Below are positions 17,400 to 25,248 of a stretch of DNA of 64,000 nt, one piece after another. The notes beneath the pieces are model-generated. The model saw only the letters and a program-made list of their open reading frames with translations, had not been told where the DNA came from and searched no databases. Location: contig NZ_JABBKX010000001.1 in assembly GCF_012927745.1 (NCBI RefSeq), positions 124,001-188,000 on the forward strand, given 5' to 3'. The translations under genes and the position numbers were made by a program. The first letter of the stretch is position 1, and the number at the start of each line of letters is the position of its first letter. This DNA comes from Neoroseomonas marina. GTDB lineage: Bacteria; Pseudomonadota; Alphaproteobacteria; Acetobacterales; Acetobacteraceae.

Positions 17400-18647
17400 A
17401 TGACCGGCATCCAGCGCAAGCACTTCGACCCCGCCGCGCGCGGCGCCATGGACGGCGTGCGGGTGGTGGACCTCTCGCGCCTCGTCGCCGGCAACGTGCT
17501 GACCAAGGTCTTCTCCGACCATGGGGCCGAGGTGGTGAAGGTCGAACCACCCGAGGGCGACACGCTGCGCGCCTGGCGCGTCGGCGGCATCGAGACCTCG
17601 TGGAAGACGATCTGCCGCAACAAGAAGTCGGTCGCGCTGGATCTCAAGCGCGCCGAGGGCATCGCGGTGGTCAAGGCGCTGGTGAAGGACGCCGCGATCT
17701 TCGTGGAATCCTTCCGCCCCGGCGTGCTGGAGGCGATGGGCCTGCCGCCTTCGGTGCTGCTGGAAATCAATCCGGCGCTGGTGATCGTGCGCATCTCGGG
17801 CTGGGGCCAGGACGGGCCGTTCCGGCACAAGCCCGGCTTCGGCACGCTGGTCGAGGGCTATTCCGGCTTCGCGGCCGTCAACGGCTTCGACGACCGCGAA
17901 CCGGTGCTGCCGCCGATGTTCATGGGCGATGCCTATGCGGGGTTGTATGGCGCCTCGGTCGCGATGATCGCGCTGCGCCACGCGGAAGCCGGCGGCGGCG
18001 GCCAGGTGCTCGACGTGTCGCTGTTCGAACCCCTGTTCAGCGTGCTGGAGCCGCAGGTGGCGAACTGGCGCATCACCCGAAAGCGCAAGCCGCGCACGGG
18101 CAGCCGCTCGACCAACACTTCCCCGCGCAACGCCTACCGCACTAAGGATGGCGGCTGGGTCTGCCTCTCGGCCTCGACGCAGGGCATGACCGAGAAGCTG
18201 TTCCGCTCCATCGGGCGGGAGGACATGATCTCCGACCCACGCTTCGCCAACAACCCGGCGCGGCTGCAGCATTGGCAGGAGCTCGACGCCATCATCGGCG
18301 GCTGGATCGGCGAGCGGACGCTCGAGGAGAACCTCGCGCATTTCGACAAGGCGGGCGTGACGATCGGCCCGATCATGGACACCGCCATGCTCGAACGCGA
18401 CCGCTACGCCATCGAGCGCGAGGCGCTGATCGAGGTCCCCGACGCCGACATGCCCGGCGGCTGGCTGCCGATGCACGGGCTGGTGCCGCGTCTCTCGGGG
18501 ACGCCGGGCGTGCTGGCGCGCCCGGCGCCACGGATCGGCGAGCACAATGACGAGATCCTCGCCCCTGTGCTCGGCGCAGCCGAACTCGCCCGCCTGCGCG
18601 GCCTCGGCGTGGTGCGGGAGGCGCCGGCGAAGCAGGCCGCCGAATAG
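17400..18647 (+). CDS. Family III CoA-transferase (CaiB/BaiF type)
   Basis: This 415-residue protein transfers CoA between carboxylates. MDGVRVVDLSRLVAGNVLTKVFSDHGAEVVKVEPPEGD is the usual N-terminal signature, NKKSVALDLKRAEG follows, and the catalytic aspartate is Asp177 in FMGDAYAGLYG. GRSTNTSPRNAYRTKDGGWV is the second-domain landmark. It follows the Bug gene by eight bases, the pairing expected for uptake and activation of an organic acid. A second CoA-transferase/Bug pair occurs near 56 kb. The ATG at 17400 follows an AGGA ribosome-binding site. Acceptor and donor acids cannot be deduced. Confidence 0.9.
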   Translation: MTGIQRKHFDPAARGAMDGVRVVDLSRLVAGNVLTKVFSDHGAEVVKVEPPEGDTLRAWRVGGIETSWKTICRNKKSVALDLKRAEGIAVVKALVKDAAIFVESFRPGVLEAMGLPPSVLLEINPALVIVRISGWGQDGPFRHKPGFGTLVEGYSGFAAVNGFDDREPVLPPMFMGDAYAGLYGASVAMIALRHAEAGGGGQVLDVSLFEPLFSVLEPQVANWRITRKRKPRTGSRSTNTSPRNAYRTKDGGWVCLSASTQGMTEKLFRSIGREDMISDPRFANNPARLQHWQELDAIIGGWIGERTLEENLAHFDKAGVTIGPIMDTAMLERDRYAIEREALIEVPDADMPGGWLPMHGLVPRLSGTPGVLARPAPRIGEHNDEILAPVLGAAELARLRGLGVVREAPAKQAAE

Positions 18648-18651
18648 GATC

Positions 18652-18700
18652 TTGCTATTGGAGCGACCGCTCCATAACTTCCGTATCGCACGATACGGAA
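18652..18700 (+). promoter_or_regulatory. Promoter and two perfect palindromes before the TetR gene
   Basis: TTGCTA (18652-18657) and TAACTT (18675-18680) lie 17 bases apart. The spacer is almost filled by the palindrome TGGAGCGACCGCTCCA at 18659-18674. A second palindrome, TTCCGTATCG-CA-CGATACGGAA, spans 18679-18700. TetR proteins commonly bind such dyads and repress their own promoter, so autoregulation is likely. The motif positions are seen directly and the binding is inferred. Confidence 0.6.
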
Positions 18701-18716
18701 TGCATGGAGCCGCTCC

Positions 18717-19316
18717 CTGTCCCGCCCGCGCGCTTTCGACGAGGACGCTGCCCTCGACGCCGCGATCACCCGCTTCTGGGAACACGGCTATGCCGCGACC
18801 TCGGTGCGCGACCTCGGCACCTGCATGGGGCTTGGCGCGGCGAGCCTCTACAACGCCTTCGGCGACAAACGGGCGCTCTTCACCCGCTGCCTGGACCGTT
18901 ACCTCGACGCCAACATGCGCGAACGCATCGCGCGGCAGGAGGCGGTCCACCCGCCGCGCCGCGCCATCGAGGCGTTCCTCGAGGAAAGCGTCGAGCGCTC
19001 CCTGATCGATCGCCGCGGCTGCATGCTGGTGAACACCGCGCTCGAAGTCGCGCCGCATGACGAGGAGGTCGGCGCCGTCGTCGCCGAGCGCCTCGGCGAG
19101 CTCGAAGCCTTCTTCCACCGCTGCATGGAACGCGGCCAGCAGGACGGGACGATCGCGCGCCGCGCGCCCGCCCGCGACCTCGCGCGCCTGTTCCTGACCA
19201 CCGTGATGGGGCTGCGCGTCCTGGCGCGCGCGCGGCCCGAGCCCGCGCTGCTGCGCGGCGCCGTGCGCCAGGCCCTGACCCTTCTCGATCCCCTCGCTGC
19301 GGAGACCGCCCCGTGA
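18717..19316 (+). CDS. TetR/AcrR-family transcriptional regulator, probable CTG start
   Basis: The frame encodes LSRPRAFDEDAALDAAITRF, the usual opening of an AcrR-type regulator. A helix-turn-helix follows (SVRDLGTCMGLGAASLYNAFGDKRALF, about residues 27-53), then a ligand-binding domain. The frame has no ATG or GTG before the HTH and is closed by a TAA at 18675. The best start is CTG at 18717, seven bases after GGAG (18706-18709). The GTG at 18804 would delete half the HTH. The ATG at 18704 is in another frame. From CTG the product is 199 residues. The stop overlaps the next start (GTGA), so it is coupled to the glutathione transferase genes that it presumably controls. Confidence 0.85.
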   Translation: MSRPRAFDEDAALDAAITRFWEHGYAATSVRDLGTCMGLGAASLYNAFGDKRALFTRCLDRYLDANMRERIARQEAVHPPRRAIEAFLEESVERSLIDRRGCMLVNTALEVAPHDEEVGAVVAERLGELEAFFHRCMERGQQDGTIARRAPARDLARLFLTTVMGLRVLARARPEPALLRGAVRQALTLLDPLAAETAP

Positions 19317-20023
19317 TCGACCTGCACTACTGGACCACGCCGAACGGCCACAAGGTGACGATGTTCCTGGAGGAAGCGGGGCTGCCCTACCGCATCATCC
19401 CGGTGAACATCTCGACCGGCGACCAGTTCAAGCCGGACTTCCTCGCCATCGCGCCGAACAACCGCATCCCGGCGATCGTGGACCACGCGCCGGCCGATGG
19501 ATCGGCGCCGGTTTCGCTGTTCGAGAGCGGGGCGATCCTGCTCTACCTCGCGGACAAGATCGGCCGCTTCATCCCCGCCGCCGCGCAGGTCCATGCGCGC
19601 GCCGAGGTGCTGCAGTGGCTGTTCTGGCAGATGGGTGGCCTCGGGCCGATGGCGGGGCAGAACCACCATTTCTCCCAATACGCGCCCGAGAAGATCCCCT
19701 ATGCCATCGACCGCTACGTCAACGAGACCAACCGGCTCTACGGCGTGCTGAACAAGCGCCTCGCGGACCGCGCCTTCATGGCGGGCGAGGACTACTCCAT
19801 CGCCGACATGGCGACCTATCCCTGGATCGTCCCGCATGAGCGCCAGGGCCAGAAGCTCGAGGACTTCCCCCACCTGAAGCGCTGGTTCGACGCGATCCGC
19901 GCGCGCCCGGCGACCGAGCGTGCCTATGCCCGCGCGAAGGAGGTGAACAGCGCGCCGACCGTCAGCGCCGCCTCCGCCGCGCTGCTGTTCGGCCAGACCG
20001 CCGCGACGGTGGGGACCCGCTGA
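19313..20023 (+). CDS. Glutathione S-transferase, YfcG/YghU-like
   Basis: This 236-residue protein is of the nu-class type of bacterial GST. It has a thioredoxin-fold N-terminus (LHYWTTPNGHKVTMFLEEAGLPY), the cis-proline region NNRIPAIVDH, LFESGAILLYLADKIG for the glutathione gamma-glutamyl site, and a helical C-terminal domain with YSIADMATYPWI. The TTPNG element replaces the Ser/Tyr of other classes, and YfcG homologues act as disulfide-bond reductases on glutathione. It starts with GTG overlapping the TetR stop and ends overlapping the next GST by TGATG. The physiological electrophile is unknown. Confidence 0.9.
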   Translation: MIDLHYWTTPNGHKVTMFLEEAGLPYRIIPVNISTGDQFKPDFLAIAPNNRIPAIVDHAPADGSAPVSLFESGAILLYLADKIGRFIPAAAQVHARAEVLQWLFWQMGGLGPMAGQNHHFSQYAPEKIPYAIDRYVNETNRLYGVLNKRLADRAFMAGEDYSIADMATYPWIVPHERQGQKLEDFPHLKRWFDAIRARPATERAYARAKEVNSAPTVSAASAALLFGQTAATVGTR

Positions 20024-20709
20024 TGGCGCGGCAGCTTTTCGAGCTCTGCGGCACCGATCCGGCGCGCGTCTTCTCGCCCTTCTGCTGGCGCGCGCGGATG
20101 GCGCTCGCGCACAAGGGCCTCGACTTCGACAGCGTGCCCTGGCGCTTCACCGAGACCGACCGCCTCGCCTTCGCCGGGCACGACAAGGTGCCCGTGCTGG
20201 TCGATGGCGAGCGTGCCGTGCCGGATTCCTGGGCCATCGCGCAGTATCTCGACGAGGCCTATCCGGAGGCGCCGTCGCTGCTGCACGGCGCGCCGGCGCC
20301 TTTCCTTTTCGTCGCGGCGTGGAACGACACCGTGCTGCAGGGTGGGCTCGTCCGGCTGATCGTCTCGGACATCCCCGCGCTGCTCGGCGAGGAACGCGCG
20401 TACTTCATCGAAAGCCGCGAGAAGCGCTTCGGCATGCCGCTCGCGGACGTGACGGCCGACCGCGAGGCGCGCCTGCCGGCCTTCCGCGCCACGCTGCAGC
20501 CACTGCGCCAGGCGCTGAAAGGGCGGGACTTCCTCGGCGGCACCGAGCCGGACTACGCCGACTACATCGTCTTCGGCAGCTTCATGTGGGCCCGCAGCGT
20601 CAGCCCGCTGCGGGTGCTGGAACCCGACGACACGCTGTTCGCCTGGCGCGAACGGATGCTCGACCTCCATGGCGGCATCGCCCGCCGCGCACCCTGCTTC
20701 GGCGCCTGA
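20023..20709 (+). CDS. Glutathione S-transferase family protein, LigE-like
   Basis: This 228-residue protein has a GST N-terminal domain, FSPFCWRARMALAHKGLDF, then DKVPVLVDGERAVPDSWAIAQYLDEAYP. The SP-CWR segment and overall pattern are closest to the LigE/fungal Fua-like etherases. Those use glutathione to cleave beta-aryl ethers, but many relatives have other roles. The C-terminal domain has DYADYIVFGSFMWARSVSPL. Translation is coupled to the preceding GST (TGATG overlap). Together with the TetR gene it forms a three-gene operon for glutathione-dependent handling of an unknown compound. Confidence 0.85.
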   Translation: MARQLFELCGTDPARVFSPFCWRARMALAHKGLDFDSVPWRFTETDRLAFAGHDKVPVLVDGERAVPDSWAIAQYLDEAYPEAPSLLHGAPAPFLFVAAWNDTVLQGGLVRLIVSDIPALLGEERAYFIESREKRFGMPLADVTADREARLPAFRATLQPLRQALKGRDFLGGTEPDYADYIVFGSFMWARSVSPLRVLEPDDTLFAWRERMLDLHGGIARRAPCFGA

Positions 20710-20732
20710 CCTGAGATACGGCGGCGCGCCCC

Positions 20733-21674
20733 TCAGCCGACCGGGGTCGGCAAGGGGCGCCCGTCGAAATGCGCCTCGAGGTTGGCGCGCATCAGGGCAC
20801 CCATGTCCTTGCGCGTCTCGACCGTGCCCGAGGCCTGGTGCGGCGACAGCACCACGTTCGGGAAGGTCGCGAAGACCGGGTCGATCGCCGGCTCGTTGAG
20901 GAAGACGTCGAGCCCGGCGGCGGCGATGCGCCCCGATTGCAGCGCCGCGATCAGGGCCGCTTCATCCACCACCGTCCCGCGCGAGACGTTCACGAAGATC
21001 GTCCCATGCGGCAGCGCCTCGATCGCCGCGCGGTCCACCAGGCCCATCGTCGCCGCGCCGCCGGCGGCCGAGACCACCAGGATGTCGACATGCGGCGCGA
21101 GCGCGGCCGGGCTCGGGTGGAAGGTGAAGGGCACGTCCTTCCTGGTGCGCCCCGAATAGGCGATGGCCATGCCGAAGCCTTCCGCACGCCGCGCGATCGC
21201 CTGCCCGATCCGCCCCAGCCCCACGATGCCGAGCCGCTTGCCCCAGACGCGCGTCGTCAGCCGCATCGGCCCCTGCTGCGGCCAGGTGCCGGTCCGGACA
21301 TAGGCATCGCCCTCCGGGATGGCGCGCGCGGTGGCGAGCAGCAGCGCGAAGGCCATGTCGGCCACTTCCTCGGTCAGCACGCCGGGCGTGTTGGTCACCG
21401 CGACGCCGCGCGCGCGGGCAGCGGCGAGGTCGATCGCATCCACGCCCACGCCGTAGCACGCGATGATCTTCGCCTGGGGGCAGGTATCCATCATCGCCGT
21501 ATCGGCGCCGAGTTCTCCCTTGGTCGCGATGGCGCGGATCGACGGGCCGTGCTGCGCGAGGAAGCTGGCCCGGTCGGGGGCCTCGTACAGCAGGTGCAGC
21601 GTGAAGCGCTGCGCCAGCGCCTCGAGGTCCCAGTCGGGCAGCACGCCGACAACCAGCAGCCCAGGCTTGTCCAT
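20733..21674 (-). CDS. D-isomer-specific 2-hydroxyacid dehydrogenase (glyoxylate/hydroxypyruvate reductase-like)
   Basis: This 313-residue NAD(P)-dependent enzyme interconverts 2-oxo and D-2-hydroxy acids. The nucleotide-binding motif is GKRLGIVGLGRIGQAIA. The catalytic triad is visible as Arg in NVSRGTVVDEAAL, Glu in DVFLNEPAI and His in LSPHQASGT. GVGVDAIDLAAARARGVAVTNTPG is the substrate-loop signature. It is a single gene between convergent gstB and a divergent SDR gene 50 bases away. The substrate is uncertain, with glyoxylate and hydroxypyruvate the commonest in this group. Confidence 0.9.
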   Translation of the reverse strand: MDKPGLLVVGVLPDWDLEALAQRFTLHLLYEAPDRASFLAQHGPSIRAIATKGELGADTAMMDTCPQAKIIACYGVGVDAIDLAAARARGVAVTNTPGVLTEEVADMAFALLLATARAIPEGDAYVRTGTWPQQGPMRLTTRVWGKRLGIVGLGRIGQAIARRAEGFGMAIAYSGRTRKDVPFTFHPSPAALAPHVDILVVSAAGGAATMGLVDRAAIEALPHGTIFVNVSRGTVVDEAALIAALQSGRIAAAGLDVFLNEPAIDPVFATFPNVVLSPHQASGTVETRKDMGALMRANLEAHFDGRPLPTPVG

Positions 21675-21724
21675 CCGCGTCGCTCCCCCCTAGCCTTCCG
21701 GCGATCCTACAGGAGGAAGCGGGG

Positions 21725-22492
21725 ATGTCGCATGCGCTGTTCGACCTGACCGGGCGGCTCGCCCTGGTCACCGGATCGAGCCAGGGGATCGGCTATGCCC
21801 TCGCCAAGGGCCTGGCCGAGGCGGGCGCGAAAGTCGTGCTGAACGGCCGCGACACGGGCCGGCTCGCCAACGCGCAGCGCACCCTCGCGAGCCACGGCCT
21901 CAAGACCGAGATCGCCGCCTTCGACGTGACCGACCCCGACGCCGTCGAGGCCGGCATCGCCGGCATCGAGCAGGCGCATGGCCCTCTGCACATCCTCGTC
22001 GCCAATGCGGGGATCAACCTGCGCGCGCCGTCGGTCGACATGCCGCCGGAGACCTGGCGCAAGGTGATGTCGGTGAATGTCGACGGCGTCTGGTTCTGCT
22101 GCCAGGCCGCGGGCAAGCGCATGGTCCATCGCGGGCGCGGCAAGATCATCACCATCTGCTCGGTGCAGAGCGAACTCGGTCGCCCGACCATCGCGCCCTA
22201 TGCGTCGAGCAAGGGCGCGCTGCGGATGCTGACGCGCACGCTCTGTGCCGAATGGGCGAAGCATGGGGTGAACGTGAACGGCGTGGCACCCGGCTACTAC
22301 GACACGGAACTGACCAGCGCCCTGGTGCAGGACCCCACCTTCACCGACTGGCTGTGCAAGCGCGTGCCGGCGGGGCGCTGGGGCAAGGTCGAGGAACTGG
22401 TCGGCGCGACGGTGTTCCTCGCCGCGCCGGCCTCGGATTTCGTCCACGGGCATCTGCTGTACGTGGACGGGGGGATGACCGCCGTCGTCTAG
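21725..22492 (+). CDS. Short-chain dehydrogenase/reductase, gluconate 5-dehydrogenase-like
   Basis: This 255-residue classical SDR has TGSSQGIGYALAKGLAEAGA for cofactor binding, the NAG motif in VANAGINLRAP, and the catalytic pair in YASSK preceded by the ICSVQSELGRPTIAPY segment. That last feature is common in IdnO-type gluconate/sugar-acid dehydrogenases. AGGAGGAAG upstream of the ATG is a strong ribosome-binding site. The gene diverges from the hydroxyacid dehydrogenase and overlaps the convergent CitE-like gene by four bases. Sugar-acid oxidation is a reasonable guess, not shown. Confidence 0.88.
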   Translation: MSHALFDLTGRLALVTGSSQGIGYALAKGLAEAGAKVVLNGRDTGRLANAQRTLASHGLKTEIAAFDVTDPDAVEAGIAGIEQAHGPLHILVANAGINLRAPSVDMPPETWRKVMSVNVDGVWFCCQAAGKRMVHRGRGKIITICSVQSELGRPTIAPYASSKGALRMLTRTLCAEWAKHGVNVNGVAPGYYDTELTSALVQDPTFTDWLCKRVPAGRWGKVEELVGATVFLAAPASDFVHGHLLYVDGGMTAVV

Positions 22493-23355
22493 ACGGCGCG
22501 GGCGATCAGGCGGCGGGCGCGCTCGACGATCGGCTTGTCGATCATCTCGCCTTCGAAGGCGACGGCGCCCTTGCCTTCGGCGAGCGCCGCCTCGAAGGCC
22601 GCGACCAGACGCGTCGCGCGGTCCACCTCCTCGGGCCGCGCGCCGTATTCCTCGTTGATGATCGGCACCTGGGAGGGATGGACGCAGGAGGCACAGGCAA
22701 AGCCGATGGCGCGCGAGCGACGCAGCATGGCGCGATAGCCTTCGAGGTCCTTCAGCCCCGCCACCGTGCCGATAAAGCCCAGCGGCAGCACGCCCGCCGC
22801 GCGCGCCGCGATGACGCCGAGCCGCTTCGGCAGGTCGAGCGCATCCGGCGTCGGCTCCGCGCCAAGGTCGGTCGCGAGGTCCTCCCCACCGACACCGAGG
22901 GCCACCACGCGCGGATCGGCCGCCGCGATCGCCTGGGCATGGGCGAGCGCCGCCGCATCCTCGATCAGCGCGACGAAGCGCACCGAACCGATCGGGCGCC
23001 CGGCCTCGGCCTCGGACTCCGCCGTCAGTTCCGACAGCATCCGGACATGATCCACGCCCATGATCTTGGTGCAGACCAGCGCATCCGCCCCGGCGGCGAC
23101 AGCCGCCGCAATGTCCTGCACCGCCATCCGCAACGGCCGGTTGATGCGCACCAGCACGGCCGCGCCGTTCCGCCGCACGCTCGCGACCGAGGCCGGCAAC
23201 CCCGCCCGCGCGGCATCCTTCGCATCCGGCGCGACCCCGTCCTCGAGGTCCAGGATCACCGCATCCGCGCCGCGCTCATGCGCCTTGGCGACGAACTTCT
23301 CCGCACTCGCCGGGACATAGAGCAGGGATCGCCAGGTCGGCAGGTCGCGGGTCAT
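22489..23355 (-). CDS. HpcH/HpaI aldolase/citrate lyase beta-like (CitE) protein
   Basis: This 288-residue TIM-barrel protein has WRSLLYVPASAEKFVAKA at the N-terminus, LDLEDGVAPDAK with the Mg-binding Glu/Asp, the substrate arginine in LVRINRP, and the Glu of ALIEDAAALAHA. CitE-like enzymes cleave or form C-C bonds of CoA-linked or free 3-hydroxy acids such as malyl-CoA or citramalyl-CoA. The ATG at 23355 overlaps the stop of the allantoinase-like gene (ATGA), placing it last in a four-gene leftward operon with a Bug protein and two polysaccharide-deacetylase-fold proteins. Confidence 0.88.
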   Translation of the reverse strand: MTRDLPTWRSLLYVPASAEKFVAKAHERGADAVILDLEDGVAPDAKDAARAGLPASVASVRRNGAAVLVRINRPLRMAVQDIAAAVAAGADALVCTKIMGVDHVRMLSELTAESEAEAGRPIGSVRFVALIEDAAALAHAQAIAAADPRVVALGVGGEDLATDLGAEPTPDALDLPKRLGVIAARAAGVLPLGFIGTVAGLKDLEGYRAMLRRSRAIGFACASCVHPSQVPIINEEYGARPEEVDRATRLVAAFEAALAEGKGAVAFEGEMIDKPIVERARRLIARAV

Positions 23356-24254
23356 GGGGCGGGATGTTCCTTGCGCCAATGGCGCGCGATGTCGACGCGG
23401 CGCATCACCGCGACGCGCGGATGGTTGCCGATCCAGTCGAGCAGCCTCGCGAGGCCCATCGCCCGTCCCGGATGGGCGATGATGCGGTTGTGCAGCCCGA
23501 AGGACAGCATGCGCGGCGGATCCTCCCGCAGCACGCATTCGATGGCGTCGCGCATGTACTCGAAATACTCGCTGCCCGAGGACATGCCCATGCGCGGGAA
23601 GCGCACGTCGTTGTGGACGAGCGAATAGGGCACGACCAGCGCATCCCGCCCGGCGCATTTCACCCAATAGGGCAGCTCGTCGTCATAGGCGTCGCTGTCG
23701 TACTCGTAGCCGGCCTCGATCAGCAGGCGCCGGGTGTTCAGCGACGGCGCGTAGCGCGTGTACCAGCCGGCGGGGCGCTCCCCGATGCAGCGCGTGATGA
23801 CCGCGGTGGCCTGGGCGATGCGCTCGCGCTCGGTCGCCTTGTCGAAGGCGTTGTGCATCTCCCAGCGCAGGCCATGGGCGGCCACGTCCCAGCCGGCTTC
23901 CCGCATGGCGGCGCAGGCCTCCGGATTACGTTGCAGGGCGCGCGCCACCGCGAAGACCGTGCAGGGCATACCGCGCGCCGTGAAGATGCGGTGCAGCCGC
24001 CAGAAGCCCGCGCGGCTGCCATAGGCGAACATGGATTCCGCGGCGAGGTCCCGGCCCTTCACCGGCGCCGTGCTGCCCTCGGTCAGCGCGTTCTCGCTGT
24101 TCGGGTCGCCGTCCGGGACGCTCGCCTCGCCGCCTTCCTCGTAGTTGATGACGAAGTTGCAGACGACGTGCGCCCCGCCCGGCCAGCGCGGGTCGGGCGG
24201 GTTGCGGCCATAGCCGATGAAGTCGCGGGCGCGGCCTGCTTCCTCGTCGCTCAC
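23352..24254 (-). CDS. PuuE allantoinase-like polysaccharide-deacetylase-fold hydrolase
   Basis: This 300-residue protein begins with GTG at 24254, overlapping the previous gene's stop (GTGA). DFIGYGRNPPDPRWPGGAHV, NYEEGGEASV, FAYGSRAGFWRLHRIF and WDVAAHGLRWEMH closely follow PuuE-type allantoinases. Those are NodB-fold enzymes that open a cyclic ureide independently of the classical AllB. Other ring-opening or deacylating substrates occur in this family. The overlap with a second NodB-fold gene upstream and a CitE-like lyase downstream indicates a single catabolic route. No allantoicase or urate gene is nearby. Confidence 0.78.
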   Translation of the reverse strand: MSDEEAGRARDFIGYGRNPPDPRWPGGAHVVCNFVINYEEGGEASVPDGDPNSENALTEGSTAPVKGRDLAAESMFAYGSRAGFWRLHRIFTARGMPCTVFAVARALQRNPEACAAMREAGWDVAAHGLRWEMHNAFDKATERERIAQATAVITRCIGERPAGWYTRYAPSLNTRRLLIEAGYEYDSDAYDDELPYWVKCAGRDALVVPYSLVHNDVRFPRMGMSSGSEYFEYMRDAIECVLREDPPRMLSFGLHNRIIAHPGRAMGLARLLDWIGNHPRVAVMRRVDIARHWRKEHPAP

Positions 24255-25156
24255 GGCAGCGCCTCCGACCCCGGCACGATGCCGCGCGGCAGGGAGGCGA
24301 CGTAGCGCGCGATCTCCCCCGGCCGCGCCAGCCACAGCCGGTCGCGATGCGACAGGATGTGCCGCAGCGCGTCGCGCAGCGGGCGCAGGCGGAAGGGCTG
24401 GCCGACGATGAAGGGATGCAGCACCACCGAGCAGACCAGCGGGCGCCGCCGGGACTGCTCCAGCATCTCGTCGAACTGGTCGATGATCATCTGCGCGAAC
24501 TCGCGCCCGGAATGCTGACGGAAGACCAGCGCCGGGCTGTCGTTCAGCTCGATGGAATAGGGCACCGATAGCATCGGCCCGGCCCGCGTCGTCATCCAGA
24601 AGGGCTGGTCGTCCGCCGGCCAGTCCATGACGTAGGAGAAGCCTTCCTCCTTCAGCAGGTCCAACGTCACCGCCGATTGCGCGATGTAGGGCCCGAGCCA
24701 GCCCTGCGGCGCCACGCCGGCATGGCGGATGATGGCGTCGCGGCTCTCGGCGATCAGGCGCCGCTCGTCCTCCTCCCACATCCCGTCCTGGCGTTCGGCA
24801 TTGGTGCGGCCATGGCCGATGAACTCGTCGCCGCGCGCCTTCAGCGCCGGGGCGATCTCGGGACACGCATCGAGCACCGCGCCGTTGACGTTGTGCGCGC
24901 AGGGGATGTCGAGCTCGTCGAGCATCTCGAGCATGTTCCACAGCCCGACGCGGTTGCCGTAGTCACGCCAGGCGTAGTTGCGCTGCCCCTGCGGCGCGGC
25001 GGCGCCGGTGCTGTCGGACCCGAGGCCCGCGCGATAGGCGAAGGCCTCGATGTTGTTGCAGACCACGACAGCGAGCCGCGCCCCGTTCGGCCATTCATAG
25101 GTCGGTCGTTGCGGGATGGCGCTGTGGGCGTAGCGCCCGTGTCCCGGAAGCCTCAT
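24251..25156 (-). CDS. Polysaccharide deacetylase family protein (NodB fold), second of a pair
   Basis: This 301-residue protein of the same broad fold as its neighbour is divergent in sequence. Landmarks are RPTYEWPNGARLAVVVCNNIEAF, WRDYGNRVGLWNMLEML, GDEFIGHGRTNAERQ and GWLGPYIAQSAVTLDLL. There is no signal peptide, so it acts on a small cytoplasmic substrate, not on cell-wall polymer. I chose the ATG at 25156 because GGAGGG stands seven bases before it. An ATG fifteen bases further upstream is the alternative. The stop overlaps the next gene's GTG. A paired C-N hydrolase role with the PuuE-like product is inferred from the coupling. Confidence 0.8.
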   Translation of the reverse strand: MRLPGHGRYAHSAIPQRPTYEWPNGARLAVVVCNNIEAFAYRAGLGSDSTGAAAPQGQRNYAWRDYGNRVGLWNMLEMLDELDIPCAHNVNGAVLDACPEIAPALKARGDEFIGHGRTNAERQDGMWEEDERRLIAESRDAIIRHAGVAPQGWLGPYIAQSAVTLDLLKEEGFSYVMDWPADDQPFWMTTRAGPMLSVPYSIELNDSPALVFRQHSGREFAQMIIDQFDEMLEQSRRRPLVCSVVLHPFIVGQPFRLRPLRDALRHILSHRDRLWLARPGEIARYVASLPRGIVPGSEALP

Positions 25157-25248
25157 CGCACGTCCCTCCATGCGTCGCGCGGACGCTGCGTCAGGCGGCA
25201 GGCTCCGTCAATGCGGGGGCGGGCGGCGCGCAGACCGCCCGCAGCGCG

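Noticed and set aside
18704..19060. ATG-started frame as the TetR start
   Set aside because: It is out of frame with the helix-turn-helix and encodes Arg/Pro-rich shadow sequence.
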